DNA of 64,000 nucleotides from assembly GCA_034509735.1 (NCBI GenBank), contig JACGWO010000002.1:51395115-51459114 (forward strand), written 5' to 3'. Each line of letters begins with the position of its first letter. Position 1 is the stretch's first letter. Positions 1-13,111 of this stretch are shown piece by piece. The notes under the pieces were generated by a model that was given only the letters and a program-made list of their open reading frames with translations, was not told the origin of the DNA and searched no databases. This DNA comes from Sesamum alatum. Taxonomy: Eukaryota; Streptophyta; Magnoliopsida; Lamiales; Pedaliaceae. The position numbers were made by a program, and so were the translations under genes.

Positions 1-614
1 CAATTTCCTTGATTTTGATGGTTGTTAACTAGCTCAATCCTTTAATTTTCATAAGGTTTTCATTCAATTTTTTTTGGTGAATTGATCAAAATATGATTTT
101 AAACTATGAATTATGATTTTACTATTTTTTAAATCGTATGAAATTTTTATGGATTAAATCCATAATTTTTTTAAAATTTCGAAATTTTCCATCAAAATCG
201 TCCAATTTCTTTTTATGATTTTTTATTTTTTAGAAAAAAAAAATATGCAACAAGGACAAAGTTGACAATTTCAAGATTCTATTAAAAAATTATATAATTT
301 TGTTCAACATTAAGGATACTGATAATATTTGGAACAACAACGAGTATTCTTAACTATATCATATTTAAAAAAAAGCTCGTCGTAATAATTCGAGCACCGA
401 AAAATTTAATCCAAATTAATTTGATCAAATTTGAATTAATTAAAAATTATAATTCATGGGAACGACTTATCACATAACTATTATATTAAGCTTGTAATAA
501 TATAAATTTAATTCGACCCAACCCTTTTTTTTTTTCTTCCAAGAATGATGTCGAAGTTTGTAGAACTGTGAGCGGCTAACGGCGTCTCAAATAAACTACT
601 CCGGTAAAAGTCAC
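1..614. other. AT-rich spacer upstream of the first sHSP gene
   Basis: No coding region is recognisable. The sequence is AT-rich with several homopolymer A and T runs. A TTCcaaGAA motif at 537-545 resembles one found upstream of the heat shock elements of other sHSP genes in this window (for example near 38453), so the distal part of the sHSP promoter may begin here. Confidence 0.6.
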
Positions 615-650
615 GAAAGCGCTAGAATCATCCTCTTCGTCCTTATATAA
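615..650 (+). promoter_or_regulatory. Heat shock element and TATA box of sHSP gene 1
   Basis: GAA at 615-617, CGC at 620-622 and GAA at 625-627 form a degenerate HSE with correct 5-bp unit spacing (middle unit matches only C). TATATAA lies at 644-650. The layout matches the module GAAagTGCtaGAA plus TATA found at 15033-15068. Confidence 0.6.
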
Positions 651-759
651 ACCAAATTCCTCTACTACAAACTCGTCGGAGATTTCGGACAATCCAGCAT
701 TACAATAAACATTCAATTCAAACTACATTTCCATTTCTCAATCTTTCTGGTGAACAAGA

Positions 760-1242
760 ATGTCTCTGATTTCAAGCGTTCTTGGCAACCGCCGAAGCAA
801 CGTGTTCGACCCATTTTCCCTGGATATCTGGGACCCCTTTGAGGGTTTTCCTTTCTCAACCACACTATCCAACGCTCCGGGCTCCGCCGTCGGCGAGGCC
901 TCGGCTTTCGCCAGCGCTAGGATTGACTGGAAAGAGACGCCGGAGGCCCATGTGTTCAAGGCGGATGTTCCGGGCCTGAAGAAGGAGGAGGTGAAGGTGG
1001 AGGTTGAAGACGGTAGAATTCTGCAAATCAGCGGGGAGAGACGCAAGGAGCAGGAGGAGAAGAACGACAAGTGGCACCGCGTGGAGAGGGGCAGCGGGAA
1101 GTTTCTCCGCCGGTTCAGGCTGCCGGAGAATGCCAAATTGGATCAAGTAAAGGCGGCGATGGAGAATGGGGTGCTGACAGTGACGGTGCCCAAGGAGGAG
1201 GTGAAGAAGCCAGAGGTGAAGGCAATTGACATCTCTGGTTGA
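760..1242 (+). CDS. Class I cytosolic small heat shock protein (sHSP 1), 160 aa
   Basis: Intronless gene for an HSP20-family chaperone. Class I sHSPs form cytosolic dodecamer-type oligomers that hold unfolding proteins during heat stress without ATP. The protein starts [18 protein letters not shown] and has the class I N-terminal signature [11 protein letters not shown] (about residues 17-27). The alpha-crystallin domain runs from [11 protein letters not shown] (about 54) to VLTVTVPK (about 148), with consensus I P-G-L-K at about 72-75 and consensus II G-V-L-T-V. The C-terminal extension carries the I-x-I motif (AIDISG end), which docks on a neighbouring subunit. The length is normal for the family. 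The ATG at 760 is the first in a typical heat shock leader, about 110 nt after the TATA box. An AATAAA polyadenylation signal is at 1352. Confidence 0.96.
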   Translation: MSLISSVLGNRRSNVFDPFSLDIWDPFEGFPFSTTLSNAPGSAVGEASAFASARIDWKETPEAHVFKADVPGLKKEEVKVEVEDGRILQISGERRKEQEEKNDKWHRVERGSGKFLRRFRLPENAKLDQVKAAMENGVLTVTVPKEEVKKPEVKAIDISG

Positions 1243-1357
1243 TTGTTGCAATCTCCATTGTTATACAACGTTGGCTATATCATATATTGATCAGCAAGAA
1301 CTTGTGTGTTTCTTGAATTGAACATGTGTGTAATTTTTCTTGAAAACGTGAAATAAA

Positions 1358-4300
1358 AAAAAATACACAAATCCTCTTACACTGTGTTCCTTACTTCGCT
1401 ATAAAAATAGAAATAAAAAAAGAATGAATTATTTCCTATTTTATAAATGACCTCTTGACATTTTGACAACATTTGATTAATATTTTATTATAATTTTAAA
1501 TATAATTAAAATATTTGTTATGATTTTTATGTGGATAATACTTTAGTCTTGTTTGTAAAATCAATGATTAATTATGTAGCGGTAATTAATTAATTAATTG
1601 TCATAATGTTTATTATGAATCACAGTAATTAATCATTACCCAAAATTTAAATTCTTTCATTGTCATGGAAAAGGTAGCACGATATTTCATTTTCTAGCTG
1701 TATAATAATTTCACAAGCAGATTGTTCACTGGTAGAAGATAAAGGGACCAGTAGCAGCAGAAGAAAATATTTAAATCATTATGTAATATTTATTCAGACA
1801 GGGTTTGGCTTTGGGCAACTGAATCAACATAGCAAGTATTATTCCGTTTATTAAATTAAATTAAATTAAATTAAATTTATTATTTCCATATTGCATTTGG
1901 AGATATTTTTGGACTCACTGGCTAGTCTTCTTGTGACTGTATAAGGTATACCCTTGATGAATATGTAATGTAAATTGGATACAAAATATGTCAGGGATAA
2001 TTATATTTATATTATTGATTTATGGTTTATTTATATAAAATGTTTTTATTTTTTATATCATTGTAAAAATTATTTAAGACAGTAATAAAAAGAGTAGTTT
2101 ATGTAATGAAGTTGACGTTTTTTTTTTATGTGTGTGTATGTGTAATTTTTCAGAAGGAATGGGTGATTTATATAAATGATCTTCACATTTTTTATAGGTG
2201 CATGTGTGATTTTTCAAAAAATAAGAGTGATTTGTGAAAATAAATTATAGATCAAGGTATAAAATTATCCCAATATGTCAGTCATGATTTAATGCGACAA
2301 TTGTAATTTATATTCTGAATCATGATGCATTTTTTATTCTATGAATATATACATATTACGTATATAAAATTTTCTCTTAATAAAATAAGATAATATAATC
2401 TTTATAAATGTGGTTTATATATGTTATACAGAATAGAAAATAAAACATGATTTGAATTAGAAACTCCAAGTCTTGATGGTGTACTTTTCCTAAAAATCAT
2501 TATAGAAATTAGGATTTGCCTGATAATTACACCTTGTAATAGGATTTAGATGCTCTCTCTTCTATAGAACTAGCACTAAAAGAAAGACCACGTTTCACTA
2601 TAATTAATTACTATAGTTAAAAGTAAAAAATTATGAAAGTTATTAATTAATTATGGTTGCGTAATAACTATTTTAACCGTTGTTTCTGCAAGCCAAATCA
2701 AATTACTACAGCTAATAATTGTGACAAATATGACATTCATAGGTAAAATTATAATGAATGTTAATTAATTATGGTCAAAATTTAAGTTTTCGTATTGATT
2801 TTATCTGACTATAATAGATTTACTATGATTTTTAAGTCATTCTATATATGGTATTATCTCTCCCTGTACTGCAGCTCCACCTTTTTCTTTACCGGCTTTC
2901 CTTTCCCTCTCTTCCTCCTTCAATCGATCTCATTAAATAATGCTACCTAAAAGTCCCCCACCTGAAAACCACTTCTCAGCCATTGTCTGCGATAGTTTCT
3001 ACTTTTACGATAAGAATAAATTATAAATAAATACGTGATAAAAAAATTTGAAATGTTTGAAAATAAAAATTAAAAATAAAAAAATTAAAATTAAAATATT
3101 TGAAAAAATAATTTAATATTTATAACTTTATCAATAAGTTGCAAAAGTCGATGAAAACTTATTTATAATTTTTTTATTTAAATCAATTTTATTTAAACAA
3201 TTAAAAAAACAGAAATTGTATAATAAAAAAATAATTTTAGTTTATTTTCTAGTTTAGATATTTGCAAACACGTATTCACACACCCATGTTACAAAAGTCA
3301 TCGCAGAAAACAACTAGACATAATAAATGCTATGACATGATTGAAGCCAAACTCTCAATCAAGCTTCTAGGTCTCAAACTTTTTCCTTTAAGAAATTTTA
3401 TTTTAAAAAAAAGAGAAAAAAAATAGATTATATATGTTTACACAAGTAGTCTTGATACATTGTCGTTATGTTCATATAATAAATATATTTTTTATTTTTT
3501 AAAATATATTATAAATAAAAATAAAATATATAAATCAACGCATCATATTTTCACAAAATAAATAATAAAAGCTAATTTAAAAATATTATCGACACAACAA
3601 AAAACATGTATTGTGATGTCACAAACCTACGTTTATGAGGAAAACATACTTTTCTGTTTTATATTACTACAGACAATAAATTTTAAGCAATGTATATGTC
3701 TATTTAGTCCTTTTTGTGGCATAGTACTTACCTACATATCGTAAAAATAGAAGAAAATTACAACAATTATTTTTATAAAAATATTTAGTTTAATTCTTGA
3801 ATCAAACTCAATGTAACTTTGTTGAACCCATATTAGAGATATAACGCAACACACTTAGACCCACTTTAAAAATATTAACATACGACCTCAAAAATTGAGT
3901 TGGGGCCAATTCATGTAGAACTATTTATTTATCAGATTCCATTCTGCTACCCCAACCGTGTTTGATGCTGCAAAAAATAGTTTTATGAGAACCATGCAGT
4001 ATTTATACGACATTCGAAGTAAATGAGTTCGTTCAACTAATAATATCATCGTATCGACTCATTCTATCCAAAATTTTATCGTATTTGGGACATTACTGCC
4101 GAAAATAAAAGAAAAAAAACAAACAAGAAAGATATTGTTCCGATTTTTGGAGGATATCGACAAGGATTGTATACATGTTAAGCCGATATGATTGGTGGAT
4201 ATATACTTTGAATCATGACGATTATATATAGTTCATGCACTTTAAATGAATTATTTGAGAATATATATATATATATATTTTGTTTTATTTTATAAGATAA

Positions 4301-4892
4301 TGATATGAAACATCAAACAATATAATGTAATGAAGAAATCTCATGTATCTTCACTATGGACAAGAACGACACAATCACATGTATCTCCATACTAAGAATG
4401 CAGCCTCCCCATACAACAAATGTATCTCGAACAAAACATCCTTACCATATATAACCAAACACGATATGGAGCTCTTCATCACATGTTGGTTTTTGTGTTT
4501 TCCTATGATTGACATTAATTACTAGTTTTTTTTTTTATATAAAAAAATTAGCGAGCTAATATATAAATTCATCGAGTTATAAGTAGGTCATTAACGTAAT
4601 AATTGTAGGATTTTCTTTTTATTTGTAGCGAAAAATAAATTGACTGACAAGACAAGACTATGAACTGATACCGACCGTCATGTGCATAACTTTTTTTGAA
4701 TAGGAAAATTATATCCTCTTTATTGATAAATAATAATGATAATATCCATCTCCAGTAATTTATTGATAATTGATTAGGGACCAAATCTAATTATTATTCC
4801 TAACAAATAAATTATAATGCTAAAATCCTCTATATATATATATTATCAACTAGTATGAACGTGCATGACATTATTACTTCATTTTTAATTAG
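1358..4892. other. AT-rich intergenic spacer, no gene seen
   Basis: About 3.5 kb without a convincing gene. It contains AT microsatellites (for example near 4262-4280), TTAAA repeats near 1853-1875 and fragments of dispersed repeats. The stretch around 2570-2850 begins with CACTAAAAG and is rich in self-complementary TAATTAATTA-type sequence, so it may be an old CACTA-type MITE, but no matching right end was found. The small open frame near 4343-4525 has no family features. Confidence 0.6.
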
Positions 4893-5174
4893 GGATAATT
4901 GCATTTACACTCCTTGGCATATTGTTTATTTCATAAATTACCCATACTTTTTTAAATAATTATACATACACCCACAAGAAATGTCAAAACCGTTTACACA
5001 ATCTATCCCTGTTTATCGAACATACACCTCCCAAAAAATCAAATATCATTATACAAAATAGTCCTGTTTTTTTACTGTTATGGGCGATTTCTGTACTTAT
5101 GCAAAAAGTAGAGATAGATTGTGTAAACAGATCATACATATATATATAAGTAAGGTGTGTAAATATAATTATTC
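4893..5174. repeat. Palindromic MITE-like element
   Basis: The left end (GGATAATTGCATTTACACTCC) is matched in inverse at the right end (5151-5174, reading back as GAATAATTATATTTACACACC). Internal arms also pair: GTTTACACAATCTATC near 4992 against GATAGATTGTGTAAAC near 5112. The element could fold into one long hairpin of about 280 bp. No clear target-site duplication was found. Confidence 0.6.
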
Positions 5175-8004
5175 TTTTATAATTAAGCACTAAATTTCGT
5201 GAAACAGGTGGCGGATTTGGATTGAAGATCGAGTCTAATCATCGTTAATAATTTTAGTTATGATATATATATATATATAGAGGACATTAATTAATGAAGT
5301 TCTTGAGATGATGAATCAAGAAACTTAGAATAAGAAATAGCAATAGTTAATTAAGGGTCGTTTAATTTGGATTAGCCGACCATGTTACTGTAAGTTTTAA
5401 GACGTCGGTGCCTGCCCATTAATGGCTTAGGCCGACAAATTTCATGTTAATCAAACATCTTCATTAATTCTTACCTAATTACGTCCTACCTTTTATAAAT
5501 ACACTTATCCTGCCTCTTAAATTCGATCAGGCCACCTTCATTGCCCATGATTAATTTTACACTATAAAAGAAATGTTGATAGTAAAAAAATTAAATTAGA
5601 ACTTGTCATTCAATATTTTAGATGTGACTTGTGACAAATACTCCACAAAAATTGTTAAATCAACAATATTTTTTTATTCAAACTGTAATAACATAATTTA
5701 CGTCAATGACAATAAATTGAAAAATACATTAATTTTGATTAATAAACTCACATTAAGTCAAACAAATACTTATTACAATAAATTACTCATATAAAATGAG
5801 ATAAATATGTACACATTTGATAGATTTTTGAACCTTATTGATGGTGTCTCGTTTTTAACCATTATGTACTTGACTTTTGACTGTCGGGCTATTTATATTA
5901 GTGCACGATTTTTTTAGTATATTCGAACATTGAAATAAGTAGATTTTCAATAAAACAGAAGGTCCGATTTAACTGTTAAGGATTTTAATTTACTTGAATA
6001 GGTTTTTTGTGATATTTTAGAAGCATTTAAGTGGTACTTGCATTTATTAAAAAAAATACTAGATGCGTTTCTCTGGCTCTCATGATTATTAAGGACAAAA
6101 AAGATAATTATAGAATATAAATCAGATCATATAAATTGTGTCTGATTGTCCAAAATATGTTCCCTGGACAACGTGAAAGACAAGGGGTCAGCTGACATTT
6201 GATACTCTGGAGTGTATGCCCATCATATATATTCCATCTCTATAATTATGTTCCAAGTTATGGTTCGAGCTCTATTAAAAATGTGAATATTTTTCTTGCT
6301 GAATATGAGTTTATTGGTATTGTATAATTAGTATTTGTCTTAATTGATGTGAATATATTGTAATATAAATTTATTAATCCAATCGATATATTATCAATTC
6401 GTTGATATTAATATAATTATGTAATCGGCGTTTCTATTAAAATAATATACAAGTTTTCCAATTATTCCCCTTTATTTCTTACTTCTCTATCAATTTTAGC
6501 CGAAAAAATTATCGACATAATATTTTATTGGAGTTTAATCAATATTGACGAAAATGAGTCCTCTTTCTAGTGTATCCATCAGTTTAACAAATGTTTCTCA
6601 TTTGTTGTATAATTAATTTTAATCTAAATAAATTTAAGGGTTAATTACACTAACCTCTCCTACTACCATGAGAATATACAAATTCCCACCTCTTACTATC
6701 AGGATTACATAAACTTCCCTTTCAAATATATCCACCTTATAAATTGCCAATTCCGTTAGTCAACCTAAGGGATTTTGCTGATGCTATATACAAAATTGGC
6801 TAAACTTCCTATAATACCCTCAACCTGAATAATTCTATTTTTTATGACTTAAATACCCCTTAATTAGAAGTAATTTGTTATTTATAAATTTAAAAAGGGT
6901 GTATACTTGTAACTTTTAGAATATTATTTTAGAAATATTTACTTAATCACATATTGTGTATGTGTATTTGTGACATTAATTTCTATTCCTAACAATCATT
7001 AAAGCTTGTAAATTTTGTTGAAATTATATTATTTTATAGAAAATAAAGCTTATATTTTGGAAATAAAAAATACTTGATATTTTGGTCCACTTCTATTTTC
7101 AAGTTTATTAAATTATTTTTAGTTTTATAAATTAGGACAAAATGATCATTTAAACATATACCGTTAAATTTGACTAACATATGTTAGTCATAGGGGACAA
7201 TTTTGTAATTTTCATAGGAACCGATTAACATAGTAACTTCATTATTATTACTTTTAAAAAAATAACTTAGTACATTATTACATCACTATCTCATACATCA
7301 ATCAGTAATTAATTTATATAAACTCATGAATAACTAATTAATTACGATGAATAAACTAATATTCAACTGATTACTTACTAGCTGGCTAGGTACTTGCCTA
7401 TCTTGGAGAAGATCCTCATCTCTCTTATTATCTTTAAGATACGTACAGTTGTTTCTTCTTAAACCAAATCTTTTTTTTGATATGGTATCATGTATTCAGT
7501 TTGATCTCAATCAAATTTATATAACTCTCTTGCGTTGTATACGGCTTGCCTTGCAATTGTGTAATACATTTATTATGTGATACATTTGAAATTGATTGAA
7601 TTTAAGTTAAAATCCCTAATTGATCAGGACTTTACACTTATTAAAATTCGAATAAATTCATTTTACATAATAAATCCTTAATTCCAAGAAAAAAAAAGTA
7701 ATATTTTTGAATCTCGAACTTATAGTTAGAAATATATAATTATTGTAGTCCCATTGACAAAGCATCGTCTCCCTGCCGTGGATGAAAACAAATAAAGCGG
7801 GCGTGCGTTCACGACACACACAAAGTCTCGCACGTTGTGTGGCGGCCCACGGTCGGCAGGTCTTTACTACATTACCAATTCTATTCCTACTACACTTCTA
7901 CTACTTCTTCCCATTAGTTTTATCCTTCAAAAACTCTTCTCACAACCTCAATTCATTCTATCTACACACACACACACATACTCGGACAAAACTACTTCTA
8001 TCCC
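5175..8004. other. AT-rich spacer with repeat fragments and the DUF620 leader
   Basis: No gene up to the DUF620 start codon. Around 6636-7220 there is a dispersed-repeat type sequence (starting AAGGGTTAATTACACTAACC) of the kind common in plant intergenic DNA; I could not fix its ends. From about 7760 base composition rises, and 7870-8004 looks like a 5' leader, pyrimidine-rich with a (CA)n run at about 7966-7978. Confidence 0.5.
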
Positions 8005-10019
8005 ATGAGAACGTTGTGCCCCAACCTCGACCGGGAAGACGCCCTCGAGACGGTGCTCGAGGTGCCGATCCCCGAAGAGATGTTTGCTTCCAACAAGCAC
8101 AAGTCTTGGCAGAACATGAAGTCTTGGATGATGAGGCCGCACGTCGACCGCCCGTCATCCGTTTTTGGAGGCAGGGCTGCCGAGATTCAGTTCTTGCTCG
8201 GTGTCATTGGCGCCCCGTTGATCCCTCTTCCTATACGGTGTGATCGTACTGTTAACGATAACATCAAAGGCCATCCCATTGTAAGTACTCATTGGACTAT
8301 GTTTAAAAATTTATGTCATATTGTCAAAGTTATTACATCTAGATCTTATATGTGTCCAACTATGATTCTATCAAACTATACTTGAAAAATTGTTGTTGCC
8401 TAATGAATTATGACTATGTGCAGGAGAGTTCCATGGCCAAATACATTGTGCAACAGTACATAGCGGCTGCAGGGGGAGAACATGCTTTGAACTCTATCGA
8501 CAGTATGTATGCGGTGGGGAAGGTGAAGATGGCAGCATCAGAATTTGTGGCCGGAGATGACTTGATCAGCCTAAGCAACTCTAAGGCCACAAAGATGAAG
8601 AACATGAAACACGGGCCCGGAGAAATTGGAGGGTTCTTATTGTGGCAGAAGAGTCCTGATTTGTGGAGTTTGGAGCTGATGGTTTCAGGGTGTAAAATCA
8701 GTGCTGGTAGTGATGGTAAGGTGGCTTGGAGACAAACTCCATGGCAGCACTCTCATGCGTCTCGTGGTCCGCCTAGGCCTCTTCGTCGATCTCTGCAGGT
8801 AACACCGTTCAATGTTCACCGATCTTTTTACTTCTTTTTCTTGTTTTGATCAAGAGGAACTGTTAAACTTTACTTAGTTTTTTAACATTGGTATAAAAAA
8901 GATAGGAGCCATTTCAAAAGTTTGATCAAACTGCTTTGTGGGTTCTTTTTGACTTTAGCAAAGGAAACGCCAGCCTTGGATTTTCAATTTATTACAGCTT
9001 GTTAGTTGTCAAATTTTGTAGCTACTTATGTTTGACAAGGAGAAGAAAAGTGGGCTTCAAGCAGATTCTTATGTTGTTTAACAACTCATTAGTTTGTCCC
9101 GTTTCTTGCTGGTCCATGTGGCCCCAGCTCATCCCAAGTCTTATGTTTACCTGATCAGAAGCTTCACATAGTAGTCCTCGTACAAAAGTATGCAGATTTT
9201 CCCCCTAAATTCCAAGTTCTTATGTCAGTTCAGACATAAATTTCCTCGAATACTTATATAAAACATGTACAAACTTGTCTTAGCTTAAGGGCCTGTTCAC
9301 ACTGATTGACTTGATTAGCATAAGTCCATGATATACAAACTTGTACTGAGTTATTGTCATCAATGATGCAATAGGGACTTGATCCAAGATCGACAGCGAA
9401 CTTGTTCTCCAATTCCATCTGCATCGGTGAGAAGACGATCAAGAACGAGGACTGCTTCGTCTTAAAGATGGAGGCCGAGCCGTGCACCCTGAGGGCAAGA
9501 AGCAGCAGCAATGTTGAGATAATCAGGCACACAATCTGGGGCTGTTTCAGCCAAAGAACAGGCCTTCTAGTCCAACTAGAAGACTCACATCTCCTCAGAA
9601 TAAAGGCCCCTCAGAACGATGTCTTCTGGGAGACAACGATGGAATCATCGATCCACGACTACAGAACGATCGACGGTGTCAACATAGCACATTCCGGAAG
9701 GACCTCCGTGTCGCTGTTCAGGTTCGGAGAAAACGCTGAAAGCCACACTAGGACAAGAATGGAAGAGATATGGAGCATTGAGGAGGTGGATTTCAACATT
9801 AAAGGGCTTTCGATGGACTGTTTCTTGCCTCCGGCTGACCTGAAAAGGGAGGATGAGGGCTGCGGTGTGGTTGCCGGTGGAGATATGATGAAAAACGGGG
9901 CGTTGCCGTATAAGATTTTGGCCAATTCTTCTAGGATTGTTGGTGCAAAAGGTGCAAGAAAAGTTGTGGCTATTGAAGAAGATAGTTTGGAGATGTTTGA
10001 AACAGATGAAGAGTTGTAA
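8005..10019 (+). CDS. DUF620 family protein, 3 exons, about 431 aa
   Basis: Plant-specific protein of unknown biochemical function with a DUF620 domain. Exons are inferred at 8005-8280, 8424-8798 and 9375-10019; all junctions are GT-AG and phase 0. The N terminus MRTLCPNLDREDALETVLEV fits the usual family start, and EVPIPEEMF follows. Exon 2 encodes the AAGGEHALNSIDSMYAVGKV and SGCKISAGSDGKVAW regions and ends LRRSLQ. Exon 3 opens with GLDPRSTANLFSNSICIGEK, a very conserved family block, and later has HTIWGCFSQRTGLLVQLEDS and EEIWSIEEVDFNIKGLSMDC. The protein ends ETDEEL. No signal peptide or membrane segment is seen. The exon 2 to exon 3 join rests on family sequence (LQ followed by GLDPRS) and on reading frame. 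It sits between sHSP genes with no evident functional link. Confidence 0.9.
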
Positions 10020-10525
10020 AAATTGTAGCATGTTTGATCTTTGGTCAATTTTTGTACATATAATATAGTTACTGTCCTGGCGCCGGTGAAGCCAAGGATT
10101 CCAGTATTTAGAACTTATGGAAGCCCTCTTTTGAGCAGTTGATCTTGTGAGAAACATCACAGCTCCAACACACACAGACATACACTTCAGACAGTTTTTG
10201 CAAGTTAGGTTGCATTCATGCTCTATCTGTTATGTTGTGTACCACATATATGGATAATTGACACATACCTCTCGTATTTTTACAATGCATTCACTTTTAA
10301 AAATTATATTTATCTATTAATACTAGACCAAGTGAGGTAACTATTTTCAGTGTGATTGTGCAGCCTATATTGCTGTAAATGTAGTTTGTATACTAAAATT
10401 CCATTTAGTTTGAGTATTCGATTAGATGGGTGACGATGAATTTGATTAAATGTATGGATAAAAAGAAGCTCAAAATTAATTACAGAGTGTTTATTGCGTC
10501 CGAAAATATAAAACTTCAGCACCAA
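10020..10525. other. DUF620 3' region and spacer to sHSP gene 2
   Basis: This contains the presumed 3' UTR of the DUF620 gene and AT-rich spacer. No gene is recognisable. Confidence 0.5.
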
Positions 10526-10604
10526 GAACCTTCGAGAAAGGAGAAACAGAACCGTCTGGAACCACTTCCCTCCTAATACTTCATTCACAATCCAATTTTA
10601 TACA
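10526..10604 (+). promoter_or_regulatory. Perfect three-unit heat shock element upstream of sHSP gene 2
   Basis: GAAccTTCgaGAA at 10526-10538 is an exact nGAAnnTTCnnGAAn element, the best HSE in the window. A weak TATA candidate, TTTTATACA, lies at about 10596-10604, only some 50 bp before the ATG. An alternative TATAAAA at about 10506 would put the HSE downstream of the TATA box. The layout differs from the other sHSP promoters here. Confidence 0.6.
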
Positions 10605-10656
10605 CTAAAAAATCTACAGAGATATCAACGCCAAACTCATCCGCAGTCCGATCAAA

Positions 10657-11163
10657 ATGTCGCTGATTCCAAGCTTCTTCGGCCGACGATCCAACAGCGT
10701 TTTCGATCCATTCTCCCTCGATGCCTGGGACCCATTTGAGGGCTGGCCGATCAATTCCAACTTCAGGCAACTCTCCGACAACCACCGCTCCAACTTCCCC
10801 TCCTCCTCCTCCTCCGAGACGGCGTCGTTCGCCCACGCGATGGTCGATTGGAGGGAAACTCCCAAAGCCCACGTGTTCAAAGCCGACGTTCCGGGGCTGA
10901 GGAAGGAGGAGGTGAAGGTCGAGTTGGAAGATGACCGAATTTTACAAATCAGCGGCGAGCGTAAGCGCGAGATGGAAGAGAAGGGCGATACGTGGCACCG
11001 TGTTGAGCGGAGCAGCGGTCGCTTCATGCGGCGATTCAGGCTGCCGGAGAATGCCAAGGTGGATGAAGTGAAAGCGAGTATGGAGAACGGGGTTCTGACC
11101 GTCACAGTCCCGAAAGTTGACGCCAAGAAGCCTGAAATCAAGTCCATTGACATCTCAGGTTGA
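10657..11163 (+). CDS. Class I small heat shock protein (sHSP 2), divergent, 168 aa
   Basis: Intronless cytosolic class I sHSP, the most divergent member of the cluster. It begins [18 protein letters not shown] and keeps the N-terminal signature [15 protein letters not shown]. Its N-terminal arm is longer than in its neighbours and includes a serine run ([12 protein letters not shown], about residues 46-57). The alpha-crystallin domain runs from [12 protein letters not shown] (about 64) to VLTVTVPK (about 154). The usual [11 protein letters not shown] tail is replaced by [15 protein letters not shown], still with an I-x-I motif. It keeps [19 protein letters not shown] rather than the [20 protein letters not shown] of the main group. 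It probably represents an older paralogue that was not homogenised with the others. Confidence 0.95.
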   Translation: MSLIPSFFGRRSNSVFDPFSLDAWDPFEGWPINSNFRQLSDNHRSNFPSSSSSETASFAHAMVDWRETPKAHVFKADVPGLRKEEVKVELEDDRILQISGERKREMEEKGDTWHRVERSSGRFMRRFRLPENAKVDEVKASMENGVLTVTVPKVDAKKPEIKSIDISG

Positions 11164-12509
11164 TTGGCTTTTCTCTGCCTGAAATCAAAAGGGCTGTCTG
11201 CAATTCCTATTCTGTGGTCAGTGGTTTTTTGTGTGTGTTTGTTAATATTAGAAGAAACGCAAGTAATTTTGTAATGTCGACATTGTGGTTTCTGGGCTGT
11301 TGTTCGTAGGTGGAATAAAGGGTATTGCGATAGCTGTGTGAGTCGTATGTTGTACGTAGTAGTACTTTGCTCGAAAAAATTTGTTTGAGTTTGATATACT
11401 ACAATCGAATTTCGACGGCCTTTTTCAAATTCTGTTTTACTCGACTGCGAAATGAGTCAGTTGTGAATTTGCAGCAGAACATGTCAGTGTGTGGATGGTA
11501 AGAACTGAATTTGACAGACAGCGGAAGAGAAGTGGCTGTTTTCCCTTTTCTTTGACGTTACTTCCAGTCTTGATGTTTACTTCCAGTATTTATAAAAACT
11601 CTCTTGTGTTGCTCTTGAGGTTATCCAAATCTAGGGGTTGGACGACGGCGGTGGCCGAGGCGCCATCGCCATGCCGGGGCGACAATGGTGTCATCCTGGA
11701 GTGACAGTAGGCAGTGGTGGCAGGCTGCGATAGGGGAGGAGGGCTTTTTGGTTTCCAGTTTTAAAAATTAAACAAAAATAACTTATCTTTTTAAAATTTA
11801 AAAATAATAAAAAATATGTATTGAATATTTACTTTAAATGCACATAATGGTAATTTATATTTTAATATTAGTTATAGTAGAAAATGTGGACTCAATATTT
11901 TTGATATAATCTTTTGGTATTTTAATATTTAATTAAATTTTCTAATTTTTATATAATTTTTTTATTTTTTGATATTGAATTAATATATTTTATAAATAAA
12001 TAAAATTTATTAAACTTGTTCACACTAAATAATAACTTAAATTAATCAATTATGTATCATTTATTAAAACATATTTGAATTAAAAATTTGCTTTTTATAT
12101 AAAAAAAGGGTAAAATGGACATTATAAATTTAAAATAAGTAAAAGAATAACAAAAAATGAAACACATTTGGTTGAAAGCACTCTCCGTTAATTTGTAATT
12201 GGGAAGGAAATTTTTTTGTTTTATGTAATAACACGAAAAGTGTTTTCCTATAGAATTAACACATCAAAATTTTGTGCTATTTAGCTAATCTTTTATTTTT
12301 ATTTTTCAATTTCCATGTATAAGTATCTTGCTATTATTTCTAATTTTGTGCATGTAGTTGTAATTATTCCCTCTGTAGTACTTATAACACACACAAATTC
12401 AAACTGAAATACACAAATTCCTCAGCTCATTCATTATATGCAAACAGAACAACAACATTATTATTCAACACAATCCAACTGATAAGTAATGATGATTATA
12501 TTATATTGC
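11164..12509. other. Spacer between convergent sHSP genes 2 and 3
   Basis: This holds the 3' regions of both flanking genes. A G+C-richer patch at about 11630-11745 gives short open frames with no family features. The rest (11760-12400) is very AT-rich. No gene is supported. Confidence 0.55.
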
Positions 12510-12974
12510 TCAACCAGAGATGTCAATGGCCTTCACTTCGGGCTTCTTCACCTCCTCCTTTGGCACCGTCACTGTCAGCACCCCATTCTCCATCGCCGCC
12601 TTCACCTGTTCCAACTTGGCATTCTCCGGCAGCCTGAAGCGGCGGAGGAACTTCCCGCTGCTCCTCTCCACGCGGTGCCACTTGTCGTTCTTCTCCTCCT
12701 GCTCTTTGCTTCTCTCCCCGCTTATCTGCAGAATTGACCCATCCTCGACCTCCACCTTAACTTCCTCTTTCTTCAACCCAGGAACATCCACCTTGAACAC
12801 GTGGGCCTCCGGCGTTTCTTTCCAGTCGATGCGAGCGTTGGCGATTGCGGTGGTGGGGAGATTGGCGACGTCGTTGGAGAAAGGGAAGCCCTGAAAGGGA
12901 TCGCAAATATCCAATGAAAATGGATCAAAGACGTTGCTCCGGCGGTTGCCAAAGAAGCTTGGAATTAGAGACAT
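12510..12974 (-). CDS. Class I small heat shock protein (sHSP 3), 154 aa, with W-to-C change
   Basis: Intronless class I sHSP on the minus strand. I start it at the ATG at 12974 ([15 protein letters not shown]), the start shared by all paralogues; an upstream in-frame ATG at 12992 would add only MNNVNK from the leader. The alpha-crystallin domain (from [13 protein letters not shown] to VLTVTVPK) and the IDISG tail are intact. Two oddities: the N-terminal signature reads DICDPF where every other intact copy has DIWDPF or an equivalent Trp, and the N-terminal arm lacks the PSSARET segment ([16 protein letters not shown]). Helix-facing residue E in KLEQVKAAM replaces D. It is still likely to be expressed, since its promoter matches the others. 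Confidence 0.94.
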   Translation of the reverse strand: MSLIPSFFGNRRSNVFDPFSLDICDPFQGFPFSNDVANLPTTAIANARIDWKETPEAHVFKVDVPGLKKEEVKVEVEDGSILQISGERSKEQEEKNDKWHRVERSSGKFLRRFRLPENAKLEQVKAAMENGVLTVTVPKEEVKKPEVKAIDISG

Positions 12975-13111
12975 TTTGTTAACGTTGTTCAAGAACAGAG
13001 ACTGGCTGTGTTTGATTGAGGAAAATTTTGTAGTTAAAACTTTCTTGTAGGAAGGCTTGTGCGAATGTTTTTGCTGTGGAAGTGGAATTTGGGTGAAGGC
13101 TGGAGCAGGCT

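Noticed and set aside
4343..5794. Small open frames of 60-71 codons in the left spacer
   Set aside because: AT-rich, low-complexity translations without features; one overlaps the palindromic MITE.
12520..12894. Long open frames antisense to the sHSP genes (also at 30539-31051, 44272-44781, 48293-48694, 55657-56118)
   Set aside because: They lie entirely opposite conserved coding sequence, recur in each paralogue because of its codon composition, and encode no recognisable protein.
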